Origin: Acidimicrobiales bacterium
GTDB lineage: Bacteria; Actinomycetota; Acidimicrobiia; Acidimicrobiales; SKKL01
NCBI GenBank assembly: GCA_034521975.1
Contig: JAXHLR010000006.1
Location: 434,001-498,000, forward strand
DNA length: 64,000 bases
Direction of reading: 5' to 3'
The notes under the pieces were generated by a model that did no database searches, was not told the origin of the DNA, and worked only from the letters and a program-made list of their open reading frames with translations. The position numbers and the translations under genes were made by a program. Positions 24,952 through 35,721 of this stretch are shown piece after piece (within the stretch, counting starts at the first letter, position 1; every line of letters starts with the position of its first letter).

Positions 24952-25523
24952 ACGGACCTGGCTGGCTGGCCGCCGTGGCCATCGTGACCACCGTCAATCC
25001 TGAGCGGGTCGCCAGGGTGGCCGGAGGCCTGGCCATGACCTCGCGGCCCACCGGTGGCCCACCAGCACGGGTGGCGGCGCTCGGTGCGGGGATCGCCGCG
25101 ACGTTGTTCGTGGTGCTGGCAGCGATCGCATCCCCCCTGCTCGAGGCCATCGACGTGAGCGCTCCGACGGCGATGGTGGCGGTCGGACTGGTCCTCATGG
25201 GCACCGGGGTCAAGGACCTCTTCGTCGGCCCACCGACGGCGGAGCCGGCGATGGACGCCTGGAAGGCTGCGCTGGTGCCGGTCGCTGTCCCCGCCGTGGC
25301 CCGGCCTCAGGTCGGCTTGCTGGCCGTGGCCGCCGGCGCGAGCTATGGGATGGCACCGGTCGTCGCCGGGTCGGTGGCGATGGTGATCGGCGTGGGTGCG
25401 GCGACCGCGGTCGGCGGTGCCGGTGTACGAGGCCGCCTCATGCGGTGGCTCGGGCTCGTCGGGCTGGTGGTCACCGTCGTGGCTGGAGCGACCTTCGCGG
25501 TGGAAGGCGTGTTCTCGGTGTGA
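24948..25523 (+). CDS. Multi-pass membrane protein, possibly MarC/LysE-like
   Basis: The 191-residue protein starts at GTG overlapping the toroid gene stop. It has about six hydrophobic helices; the first reads GWLAAVAIVTTVNPERVARVAG, recalling the NP motif near the start of MarC and LysE-type transporters, and glycine-rich helices follow (GLVLMGTGVKDLF, VVAGSVAMVIGVGAATAVGGAG). The family assignment is tentative. Tight coupling to the toroid-like protein suggests that it helps place, export or supply that protein. Confidence 0.68.
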   Translation: MNGPGWLAAVAIVTTVNPERVARVAGGLAMTSRPTGGPPARVAALGAGIAATLFVVLAAIASPLLEAIDVSAPTAMVAVGLVLMGTGVKDLFVGPPTAEPAMDAWKAALVPVAVPAVARPQVGLLAVAAGASYGMAPVVAGSVAMVIGVGAATAVGGAGVRGRLMRWLGLVGLVVTVVAGATFAVEGVFSV

Positions 25524-25536
25524 CCCGGGTGGGTGA

Positions 25537-25815
25537 TCAGCTGGCCTTGGCAGCCCGGAACGCCCGGGCCAGCATGGGGCTCGCAGGGTCGACCGCGCTG
25601 AGCGACACGCGCGGCTCGGGTTGGGTGCGCTCGTCGGTCAGGGTCCAGCCGGCGGGCACGCTGAGCCGATCGGCATGGGTGTCGCAGAGATCGTGACCGA
25701 TCGCACGCCGGTCGTCGGCGAGGTCACCGATCCAGGCCGCCAACTGCGACGGCGCGTACGCGAAGGTCGCAGTCGCTGGTTCGGTACAACCCGGTCGTGA
25801 GCACACCCGTGACAT
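25537..25815 (-). CDS. DUF3499 family protein
   Basis: The 92-residue protein begins MSRVCSRPGCTEPATATFAY and contains AIGHDLCDTHADRLSVPAGW, the two halves of DUF3499, an actinobacterial family with four conserved Cys/His (C5, C10, C44, H47 by my count) that probably bind zinc. Function is unknown. TAGCGT ends 6 nt before the ATG, indicating a leaderless start. It converges on the membrane protein gene with 13 bp between them. Confidence 0.9.
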   Translation of the reverse strand: MSRVCSRPGCTEPATATFAYAPSQLAAWIGDLADDRRAIGHDLCDTHADRLSVPAGWTLTDERTQPEPRVSLSAVDPASPMLARAFRAAKAS

Positions 25816-25821
25816 GGGCCC

Positions 25822-25827
25822 ACGCTA
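25822..25827 (-). promoter_or_regulatory. Probable -10 box of a leaderless promoter (TAGCGT)
   Basis: On the minus strand TAGCGT is followed by 6 nt (GGGCCC) and the ATG of the DUF3499 gene at 25815. The box sits between that gene and the stop of the nucleoside hydrolase gene. Confidence 0.45.
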
Positions 25828-26793
25828 GCGACCCGGGGGTCCCGAACGGGGGATGGCAGACCGATCGACGAGGTGACGCCACACCAGGTCGAGGACACCG
25901 GGCGCATCGACCCCGGTGGCCACCGCGATGGGTGGTGGCGCATCGACCTCGCCGGCCGGTCTGGTGGCACCCGCTTCGTGTCCTTCGGCCACGACCCGCA
26001 CCCGGTGGTGCTCGGTGCAGAAGAGATCCGGTCGCAGCAGGTAGGCGATGGTCGCCACGTCGTGGCACTGGATCCCGTCGACTCGTTCGGCGGCGACGTG
26101 ATACCGGTGATAGAGCTGGGACGTGCGGGCGACGAGCCGCGCGGCGGGCGTGTCGACCTCGGCCAGACGGTCGAGCCAGTCGCGGTCGGCGAGCAGCTGA
26201 CGGGTCACATCCAATCCGATCAGGGTGAGCGGGAGGCCGGCGGCCAGGACGCGGGCGGCGGCATGTGGGTCGCTGTGCAGGTTGGCCTCGGCCGCCGCGG
26301 TGACGTTCCCACCGCAGTTCCATGCTCCCCCCATCACCACCACTTGGCGGACCGAGTCCGCCAAGCCAGGGGCATGGTCGAGCGCGATGGCCAGGTTGGT
26401 GAGCGGCCCGATGGCGACGATGGTGACCTCACCGGGGTTGGACGTCACGGTGTCGGCCAGGAGCTCGGCGGCGGGACGACCGGGTGCGGATCGCCTCGAT
26501 GGCCCTGGTAGGTCCGTGTCGCCAAGGCCGTCGTCACCGTGGACCTTCGTCGCCTCAGCACCGCGAGATCGCACGAGGGGACGCTCGGCACCGGGAACGA
26601 CCGGGATGCCCGGCACGCCCAGCGTGTCGAGGATGCGCTGGGCGTTCGCGGTGGTGACGTCGAGACGGTGGTTGCCATAGGAGGTGGTGAGGGCGAGCAC
26701 CTCGATCTCGGGGGCTGCGAGCGCGACGGCGATGGCCATGGCGTCGTCGATGCCGGGGTCGGTGTCGACGACGACCCGGTGGGCGACGGTCAC
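25825..26793 (-). CDS. Nucleoside hydrolase (inosine-uridine preferring family)
   Basis: The 322-residue enzyme hydrolyses ribonucleosides to base and ribose for salvage. VVVDTDPGIDDAMAIAVAL (residues 7-25) is the Ca2+-binding Asp cluster of the family, VHGDDGLG and VVMGGAWNCGGNVTAAAEANLHSDPHAA carry further ribose- and calcium-contacting residues, and GIQCHDVATIAYLLRP contains the active-site His. The start is GTG and overlaps the stop of the upstream gene by 4 bp (GTGA). Substrate preference cannot be read from sequence. Confidence 0.94.
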   Translation of the reverse strand: MTVAHRVVVDTDPGIDDAMAIAVALAAPEIEVLALTTSYGNHRLDVTTANAQRILDTLGVPGIPVVPGAERPLVRSRGAEATKVHGDDGLGDTDLPGPSRRSAPGRPAAELLADTVTSNPGEVTIVAIGPLTNLAIALDHAPGLADSVRQVVVMGGAWNCGGNVTAAAEANLHSDPHAAARVLAAGLPLTLIGLDVTRQLLADRDWLDRLAEVDTPAARLVARTSQLYHRYHVAAERVDGIQCHDVATIAYLLRPDLFCTEHHRVRVVAEGHEAGATRPAGEVDAPPPIAVATGVDAPGVLDLVWRHLVDRSAIPRSGPPGR

Positions 26794-27167
26794 GAGCCGG
26801 GAAGGGCCCGTGCCGAGCCTCCCGAGTCCCCTCCGGCGGAGGACTGGCGCGCCGCAGCTTCTCGAGCCGCGCCCTGAGGGGTGGTGGCACCGCTGGCCGA
26901 GTCGCGGCTCGCCTCTTCCCGCCGGACGTTTCGCTCGGCTTCGGCCGGGAGCGGGACGGGGGTCTGAAGACCGACGAGGTCGAAGGGGCCGGCGGTGAAG
27001 CTACGGGTGTTGGCCTTGTCGATCAGGTTGACGGTGCCGTCGGCGAGGGCCTTGACCTCGTGGACGCGGAACCAGCCGTCGTGTCGCGAGGCATCCTTGG
27101 CCACGACGTCGCCAACCTTGATGTCGCGAGCGCGCATCTGGACGATGTGAACGTGCCATCGTGGCAT
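26790..27167 (-). CDS. Hypothetical protein, 125 aa, SH3-like N-terminal domain
   Basis: The N-terminal half (MRARDIKVGDVVAKDASRHDGWFRVHEVK, GTVNLIDKANTRSFTAGPFDLVGLQ) reads as a compact all-beta domain resembling small SH3- or KOW-like barrels; the C-terminal 50 residues are Ala/Ser/Gly/Arg-rich and likely disordered. I do not recognise the family. The ATG at 27167 is chosen because GGGGAGGTGA lies 7 nt upstream; a second Met ten codons later has no such site. It is coupled by GTGA to the nucleoside hydrolase gene. Confidence 0.7.
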   Translation of the reverse strand: MPRWHVHIVQMRARDIKVGDVVAKDASRHDGWFRVHEVKALADGTVNLIDKANTRSFTAGPFDLVGLQTPVPLPAEAERNVRREEASRDSASGATTPQGAAREAAARQSSAGGDSGGSARALPGS

Positions 27168-27304
27168 CGCCAGCTCACCTCCCCGGCGGGGTCGACGTGT
27201 GGATCCTCTCCAATCGGCAGGACTCCCCAGGACCGTAGCGGCCCTACTGCCGCCACCGCTCGCCCCATCCTCCCCGCCCCCCACCTTCCCACCCCTGCCC
27301 CGCG

Positions 27305-27344
27305 CCACTCGGGGTCGATTCGACGTCGATTCGACCCCGAGTGG
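27305..27344. promoter_or_regulatory. Composite palindrome: 14-bp inverted arms around a tandem 11-mer
   Basis: CCACTCGGGGTCGA at 27305-27318 and its exact reverse complement at 27331-27344 enclose 12 nt. Inside, GTCGATTCGAC occurs twice in direct tandem (27314-27324, 27325-27335), and each copy is itself a near-palindrome. The element is in the 271-bp gap between a leftward and a rightward gene, where operators are expected, 95 bp before the start at 27439. Confidence 0.75.
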
Positions 27345-27438
27345 TGGGTGAGTGTCAGAGGGGGTTGGGAGGATGGGGAGGCCTCGACAGCCGGGCTGAT
27401 GGCGTCCTTGAGATCTCGGGTCCCCGGGAGTACCCACC

Positions 27439-28122
27439 ATGTCCGAGCCGACCGCTCACCAGCTCAACGGGTTGCTCAGCCAACAGAACCTGTTCATCAG
27501 GATGGCCAGCGGTCTCGATCGTCGCACCCGGTTGCAGTTGCAGATCGCCTGCGAGGAGCGACTCGCCGCCATCCGCTCGATCGACGACCAACTCGACCAT
27601 CTCGCCACGAAGCGGCGCCAGCTCGTCAGCGAGCTGAGCCAGGCCCGCGACGACCTGTGGCCCGTCATCCCCTGGAAGAAGGGCCGACGCCCTCCAGACT
27701 TCGACGAGGATCCGCTCCCGCCCGTGGTCGAAGAACCGATCTGGCTCTTCGGGCGCACCCTGCGGTCGGTCTGCATCACCATCTTGCACCGCCACGGCGA
27801 GCTCCCGCTGCGCGACCTTCACGCGCTCCTCCATCACTACGGATTCGCCCTCGTCACCAAGTACCCGGTCCGAGTGCTCAGCGACGCCATGGGCTACGAG
27901 TGCGAACAGGGCCGAGCCGTGCGGGTGCGTCGAGGCGTCTACCGCGCCGCAGCGGGGTACCGTCCGCGACCGGGCCGGTTCGGTGCCGAGCCGCTCGGAC
28001 CGCGACCCCAGCCAGCGCCACCTACCGCCAGCGACCCTGAACCCGTCACCGCCCACCCGACCTGGTCAGCCCCCGACGAGCACCCTCCGGGCCCGTCGAC
28101 CGGTACCGAGGACGGGACTGGC
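27439..28122 (+). CDS. Winged-helix protein without its own stop codon before gcvP
   Basis: The frame starts at ATG 27439 and codes for a coiled N-terminal helix (LQLQIACEERLAAIRSI, LDHLATKRRQLVSELSQ, about 30-75) and a winged-helix-like domain (TLRSVCITILHRHGELPLR, LHHYGFALVTKYPVRVLSDA, RVRRGVYRAA, about 108-175), then a Pro-rich tail. The composition is coding-like to about 28.05 kb. No stop occurs before the convergent gcvP; the frame stays open, exactly antisense to gcvP codons, until 30657. The end given here is therefore arbitrary. Either the gene lost its stop or a frameshift near 28.0 kb hides it (the third plus frame has TGA at 28038). Function unknown, probably DNA-binding. Confidence 0.5.
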
Positions 28123-30980
<2,858 letters not shown>

Positions 30981-30984
<4 letters not shown>

Positions 30985-32141
30985 CGGCCCTCCTGAAAGA
31001 TCTGTGCCGAGCTGGGACGGTGGTAGCGGCGGGTGACGAAGGGCAACTCGGTGACCACCATCGAGAGCTCCTTGCCCCGTTCGACCGCCACGAGCTCCAT
31101 GTCGGGTCGGGCCAGCGGTGGCGGAACGTATCCCATGGCGATCGGACCGCCGAAGGTGGGGCCGTAGCCGCCGCTGGTGATCCGGCCGACCACATCGCCG
31201 GTCGTCGGGTCCGCCACGTCGGCTCCCGCCCGCACCGGCCTGCGCCCATCGATGCAGAAGCCGACCCGCAGCCTGGGCGGCATGTCGTCGAGCTGCGCGT
31301 GCACCACATCGGCACCGGGGAATCCACCTTCGGACCGCCGCCTCCCGGCGATGGTCCAGGTGAGGCCGGCCTCAACAGGGGTCGTCGTCTCGTCGAGGTC
31401 GTTGCCATAGAGACACAGCCCGGCTTCGAGTCGAAGCGAGTCACGAGCCGCGAGCCCCGCGAGCTCCACGCCGCCTCGGCCCGCCAGCAAGGCACGAGCG
31501 ACAGCGGTTGCCTCGTCGCCCGGCACGTGCAGCTCGAGTCCGTCCTCGCCGGTGTAACCAGAACGGCTCACCCGGCAGTCGACCCCGGCCACCTCGAACA
31601 CCCCGATGTCCATGAACCCGAGCGCCTCGACCCCCGGAGCCAGGGCGGCGACCGCTCGCACCGCCTCGGGGCCCTGTACGGCCAGCAAGGCCAGGTCGGA
31701 TCGCTCGATCACCTCGATGCCGTCCGGCTCGAGCGATGATCGCAGCACCTCGAGGTCGATCTCGCGCCGGGAGGCGTTGAGGACCAGGGTGAGGTAGTCG
31801 CCGGTGGCGGCGATCATGAGATCATCGACCACGCCGCCCGACGCGTTGGTGATCATGGTGTAGCGCTGCCTGCCGGGTGACAGCCCCACCACGTCGGCCG
31901 GCACCAGCGACTCGAGCGCGGTGGCGGCATCGCCGAGGGATGCTCCGTGCACCTCGACCACCGCCATGTGGCTGACATCGAACAGCGACGCCGCCTCGCG
32001 GGTGTGGAAGTGCTCGGCCACCGGGCCCGGGTCGTAGCGCACCGGCAGGTTCCATCCGGCGAAGTCGACCATTCGGCCGTTGCGCTCGCGGTGCAGGTCG
32101 AACAGCGGGGTCCGGCGCAGTGACACTGGCGGATCGCTCAT
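30981..32141 (-). CDS. gcvT: Aminomethyltransferase, T protein of glycine cleavage
   Basis: The 386-residue protein transfers the methylene group from the lipoyl arm of H protein to tetrahydrofolate, releasing ammonia. Signatures include [59 protein letters not shown] and [23 protein letters not shown] with the catalytic Asp. The ATG at 32141 is chosen because GAGAGGA precedes it and it matches the family N-terminus; a frame extension to 32180 has no such support. It lies 49 nt below the end of the glycine riboswitch. Confidence 0.96.
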
Positions 32142-32189
32142 GGCGAAGGTCCTCTCGACGGGCTCGGGATGATCCGGCACGGTGCCGGG

Positions 32190-32390
32190 CTTCCCCCTCT
32201 GTCACGGGACCTGAGAGCTTCGCTACCGACCGGGGCCGGTCGCTTTCACCGTCGGTGAGCCCGACCGGTGCTGCTGGCTGGGCTGCTTTCCAGAGTTGCC
32301 CCACCCCCACGGTCCTGGTGCCTGAGAGATTCCGGGGAGGTTGCTCCTTCGGCGCCCCGACCCATCGGGCCGGGGACTCTCCCGTGGTGG
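32190..32390 (-). promoter_or_regulatory. Tandem glycine riboswitch upstream of gcvTP
   Basis: Reading the minus strand from about 32390, the first aptamer shows CGGGAGAGTCCC, CGCCGAAGGAGCAA and the invariant CTCTCAGG (32328-32321). The second begins near 32296 with CTCTGGAAAGCAGCC, then CACCGACGGTGAAAGC, CGAAGCTCTCAGG (CTCTCAGG at 32217-32210) and GACAGAGGGG. This is the classical two-aptamer glycine sensor that turns on glycine cleavage when glycine is abundant. A GC-rich hairpin (CCGGCAC and GTGCCGG, 32174-32188) follows before the gcvT ribosome-binding site and may be part of the expression platform. Confidence 0.93.
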
Positions 32391-32456
32391 TGCATCGGCG
32401 CCGCCCACCCTAGCCGAGGCCGCCACCTCGACCGATGCGCAGGTCACGCCGGCGGC

Positions 32457-33656
32457 TCAGCCGCCGGTGGTCGACCAGTGCCAGGGCTCGGACGGAAGGT
32501 TGCGGAAGCCGTACTGGGCGGCGTTGGCCGCCAGCCACTGGAACCCGGCATGGCCCCGGGAGGTGATCGACCGCCCGTTGGCCACGAAGTCGATGGCGAG
32601 ACCCCGCTCGTGCAACGAGCTGCCCGGCCGGGCCGTGGGGGGACGGCAGCGGCTGGGCGACATCTCATAGACCGCGTAGTTCGAGCTTCCGCAGTGCGCG
32701 CGCCGCAGCGAGATCTGCTGCGCGCTGTCCCGGTAGCCCCCACCGGTGAGGGTGATGCCGTCGGCCGCCGCCGCCTCCAGCATGGCGCCGAGCTGACCGG
32801 CGATCTGGGCGTTGACCGTGATGCCTCCGACCCTCACCAGCTCGATCGACCCGTGGCCGGGTACGTTGGCCGGGCCCCGCCGAGCCGACGCCCTCTCGAG
32901 CGCCGCCTGGAGCTCGGCCTGGCGCCGACGTTCGCGCTCGGCCAGCTCGGTGGTGATGGCATCCTCGGCTTCATCGAGGCGTCGCTGTTCCTGGAGCATC
33001 TCGTCGAGTCGCATCTGTGCCTGAGCGGCAACGGCAGCCTGGTCGTCACGGGCCTCGGCCACCGAGCCGAGCCGACGCTCGACCTCGGCGCGAGCCTCTT
33101 CGGCGCGTTGCTTGGCCGTCTCGGCGGTCTGGGTCTGGATCTCTCGGTCTTCGACTGCGGCCCGGTACCGCTCGAGCACATCGGCCTGGTTCGAGGCGCT
33201 CATCTCCAGCAGGGCCTGACGCTCGGGCGCGGTGCTGAGATCGCCGGTGAGCACGATGGTGAGGTTGTCCTGCTCGGGCGGGCTCACGTAGGCGTCGACG
33301 GCCATGCGCGCCATCGTGTCGCGCAACTCCTCGACCCGGGCCTGGGCAGCAGCCTCGGCCTCCTGTGCCTCGGCCACCCGCTCCTCGGCCGCGGCCACCG
33401 CCCGCTGGGCATCTTCGAGGTGGGCCTCCTCGGCCCGGACGTTGGCCTCGAGCGCGCCCAGCGCGTCGAGCACCTCGTCGGTCTCGGCCTCGGCGACGTC
33501 GACCTCGGCCGCAGCGGCCGCTTGCTCCTCGCGGAGTCGCTCGCGCTCGGCCCGGAGATCGTCGTCGGACTGCGCCTCGGCCGCGACCGAAGAGGCCAAC
33601 ATGAGCCCGGCCAACACCAGCGCCACCCATCGACGTGCTCGTGTCCGGCTGACCAT
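32457..33656 (-). CDS. Exported M15-family D,D-peptidase with coiled-coil domain (VanY/D-Ala-D-Ala carboxypeptidase-like)
   Basis: The 399-residue protein has a signal peptide (RRWVALVLAGLMLASSVAAEA), then a long coiled coil (about 30-250, rich in EERVAEAQEAEAAAQARVEEL-type heptads) and a C-terminal M15B zinc domain. The zinc motif SLHERGLAIDF (SxHxxGxAxD) and EPWHWS (the late His) are intact. It should trim D-Ala from peptidoglycan peptides or act as an L,D/D,D-endopeptidase outside the membrane; the coiled coil recalls wall hydrolases controlled by FtsEX-type partners. ATG 33656 follows AGGAGGGG; a GTG at 33677 lacks a site and spoils the signal peptide. Confidence 0.9.
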   Translation of the reverse strand: MVSRTRARRWVALVLAGLMLASSVAAEAQSDDDLRAERERLREEQAAAAAEVDVAEAETDEVLDALGALEANVRAEEAHLEDAQRAVAAAEERVAEAQEAEAAAQARVEELRDTMARMAVDAYVSPPEQDNLTIVLTGDLSTAPERQALLEMSASNQADVLERYRAAVEDREIQTQTAETAKQRAEEARAEVERRLGSVAEARDDQAAVAAQAQMRLDEMLQEQRRLDEAEDAITTELAERERRRQAELQAALERASARRGPANVPGHGSIELVRVGGITVNAQIAGQLGAMLEAAAADGITLTGGGYRDSAQQISLRRAHCGSSNYAVYEMSPSRCRPPTARPGSSLHERGLAIDFVANGRSITSRGHAGFQWLAANAAQYGFRNLPSEPWHWSTTGG

Positions 33657-33758
33657 GCCCCTCCTGTGAGGCGTCACCTTGCGCCCAGCGGTTCCGTCAT
33701 CAAACCGTAACGAACCTAGCAGGTTCGGCGCTGGGGGCGGGATCCGGCCCCGACGTCG

Positions 33759-34409
33759 TCAGTCGCTGGAGGCCAGACCAGCGGGGCACGACACCCCGGT
33801 TCCACCCAGGCCGCAGTAGCCGAACGGGTTCTTGTCGAGGTACTGCTGGTGGAACGGCTCGGCGTAGTAGAACCGCCCCGCCCGGGCGATCTCGGTGGTG
33901 ATCGAGCCGTAGCCGGCGGCGGCCAGCTCCCGTGCGAACCCGTCGCGGCTCGCTTCGGCCACCGCTCGTTGCGCCTCGTCGGCCCAGTAGATGCCCGACC
34001 GGTACTGGGTGCCGACGTCGTTTCCCTGGCGCATGCCCTGGGTCGGGTCGTGGGCCTCCCAGAACGTCCGCAGGATCGACTCGTAGCTGATGATCTCGGG
34101 ATCGAAGACCACCAGCACCGCCTCGGTGTGGCCGGTGCGCCCCGAGCACACCTCCTCGTAGGTGGGATTGGGCGTGTGTCCCCCGGCGTAGCCGACGGCG
34201 GTGGTGTACACGCCCGGCAACTGCCAGAACACCCGCTCGGCACCCCAGAAGCAGCCCATGGCGACGACCGCCTGCTCGCTCCCCTCGGGGAACGGCGGCA
34301 CCAGCGGTGTCCCGAGCACGGTGTGGCGCTCGGGCACCGGCATCGGCTCGTCGCGGCCGGCCAGGGCATCCTCGGGGGACGGGATCTCCAGGGACTTGTG
34401 ACCGAACAC
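33759..34409 (-). CDS. msrA: Peptide methionine sulfoxide reductase A
   Basis: The 216-residue enzyme reduces Met-(S)-sulfoxide in damaged proteins. The active site [11 protein letters not shown] is near residues 55-65, with [27 protein letters not shown] following as in all MsrA, and further Cys in FGYCGLGG and VSCPAG near the end that can act as resolving cysteines. The start GTG at 34409 ([19 protein letters not shown]) agrees with actinobacterial MsrA and has GAGGAGG eight bases upstream; an earlier start at 34439 does not. Confidence 0.96.
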   Translation of the reverse strand: MFGHKSLEIPSPEDALAGRDEPMPVPERHTVLGTPLVPPFPEGSEQAVVAMGCFWGAERVFWQLPGVYTTAVGYAGGHTPNPTYEEVCSGRTGHTEAVLVVFDPEIISYESILRTFWEAHDPTQGMRQGNDVGTQYRSGIYWADEAQRAVAEASRDGFARELAAAGYGSITTEIARAGRFYYAEPFHQQYLDKNPFGYCGLGGTGVSCPAGLASSD

Positions 34410-34508
34410 GGGGCGCCTCCTCGGATGGACTCTCGCCACCAGGGTAGAGGCGGACCGGCCGAGTGAAGTCGGTCGGGTCCAGGGCGTCGGGATCCCACCA
34501 GATCTCGG

Positions 34509-34759
34509 TCACGTCGTCGGCTCCGCCAGGTGCACCCCTTGGAAGAAGCGTCCCCAGTGGTCGTACTGGCGGGCGAAGCCGCGCACGTCGAGCCCGGTGA
34601 GTCCCGACATCACCCACTCGGGGCGGTACTCCTGGCGACATCGAACTCGATCCCCCGCTCCACCAGCTCCTGCACGAACGCGTTGGTCACGACGACCACG
34701 ACCACCGCTGGCCAGTACCGACGAAGCATCGACGCCGCTGCGGGATCACCCTCGCCCAT
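34509..34759 (-). pseudogene. Possible frameshifted small gene, family not recognised
   Basis: This 400-bp gap between msrA and an SDR gene holds two short, well-formed minus-strand peptides in different registers. The first starts at ATG 34759 (MLRRYWPAVVVVVVTNAFVQ) and stops at 34610. A one-base shift near 34637 continues into RQEYRPEWVMSGLTG, FARQYDHWGRFFQG and a stop at 34509. Joined, they would make one protein of about 83 residues, so I suspect a frameshifted gene. A GTG at 34512 overlaps the second stop and opens [19 protein letters not shown], which runs into msrA out of frame and may be a further remnant. Confidence 0.35.
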
Positions 34760-34809
34760 GTTGCTTGCCCCCTTGGTGGCCGGTCCCAGGTCACCTCATC
34801 GGCGATCGC

Positions 34810-35721
34810 TCAGCGCTCCCTCGGTGGGGGGAGCGCCGTGCCCGCCTCCTCGACCAGCTTGGGCACCACATCGGTCAGCTCGGCGGGCTCCCAGCGAGCT
34901 TCCTTGTCCTCGCCCGGGCCACGCTGCCAGCCGATGGCGACGTTCACCCGACCGCCACCGACGATGAACACCTGTCCGGAGATGCCGGTGGCCTCGGTCG
35001 AACCCAACCAGGTCACCAGGGGCGCCACGTTGTCGGGTGAGCGGGGGTCCCACTCGCCTTCGCCGGCGGCGGCCATCCGGCCGCCACCCAGGTTCTCGGT
35101 CATGCGGGTGCGCGCGCCCGGAGCGATGGCGTTCACCCTCACCCCGTAACGAGCGAGCTCCTTGGCGGCGATGATCGACAGACTGGCGATGCCGGACTTG
35201 GCCGCGCCGTAGTTGCCCTGCCCGGGGTTGGCGAAGAGCCCGGAGGTGGACGAGGTGTTGATGACACTGGCATCGAAGGTCTCGCCCGCCTTGGCCTTCT
35301 CCCGCCAGTAGGCAGCAGCCCAGCGCATGGGCGAGAACGTGCCTTTGAGGTGGACCGCGATCACCGCGTCCCACTCCTCCTCGGTCATGTTGAACAGCAT
35401 GCGATCCCGGAGGATGCCGGCGTTGTTCACGAGGATGTCGAGGCTGCCGTAGGTCTCGATCGCCAGGTTGACCATGCGCTGGGCGCCCTCCCAGTCGGCG
35501 ACGCTGTCGGTGTTGGCCACCGCCTCGCCTCCCAGGGCAGCGATCTCGTCGACCACCTGCTGGGCGGGACCGACGTCGGATCCGCTGCCGTCGACCGCGC
35601 CACCGATGTCGTTGACCACCACCTTCGCGCCCTGCCGGGCCAGCTCGAGGGCGTGACCCCGGCCGATGCCCCGCCCCGCTCCGGTGACGATGGCCACCCG
35701 TCCGTCGCAGATCCCGCTCAT
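34810..35721 (-). CDS. SDR-family dehydrogenase, HSD17B4/3-hydroxyacyl-CoA dehydrogenase-like
   Basis: The 303-residue protein has [16 protein letters not shown] (residues 13-28), [15 protein letters not shown], and the catalytic NTSSTSGLF then NYGAAKSG (Ser, Tyr-x3-Lys). The motif set [22 protein letters not shown] is that of the dehydrogenase domain of peroxisomal-type multifunctional enzyme 2, so it likely oxidises a 3-hydroxyacyl-CoA or steroid intermediate. Its start overlaps the stop of the acyl-CoA ligase gene (ATGA), and it forms part of the lipid-degradation run 34.8-38.9 kb. Confidence 0.9.
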   Translation of the reverse strand: MSGICDGRVAIVTGAGRGIGRGHALELARQGAKVVVNDIGGAVDGSGSDVGPAQQVVDEIAALGGEAVANTDSVADWEGAQRMVNLAIETYGSLDILVNNAGILRDRMLFNMTEEEWDAVIAVHLKGTFSPMRWAAAYWREKAKAGETFDASVINTSSTSGLFANPGQGNYGAAKSGIASLSIIAAKELARYGVRVNAIAPGARTRMTENLGGGRMAAAGEGEWDPRSPDNVAPLVTWLGSTEATGISGQVFIVGGGRVNVAIGWQRGPGEDKEARWEPAELTDVVPKLVEEAGTALPPPRER

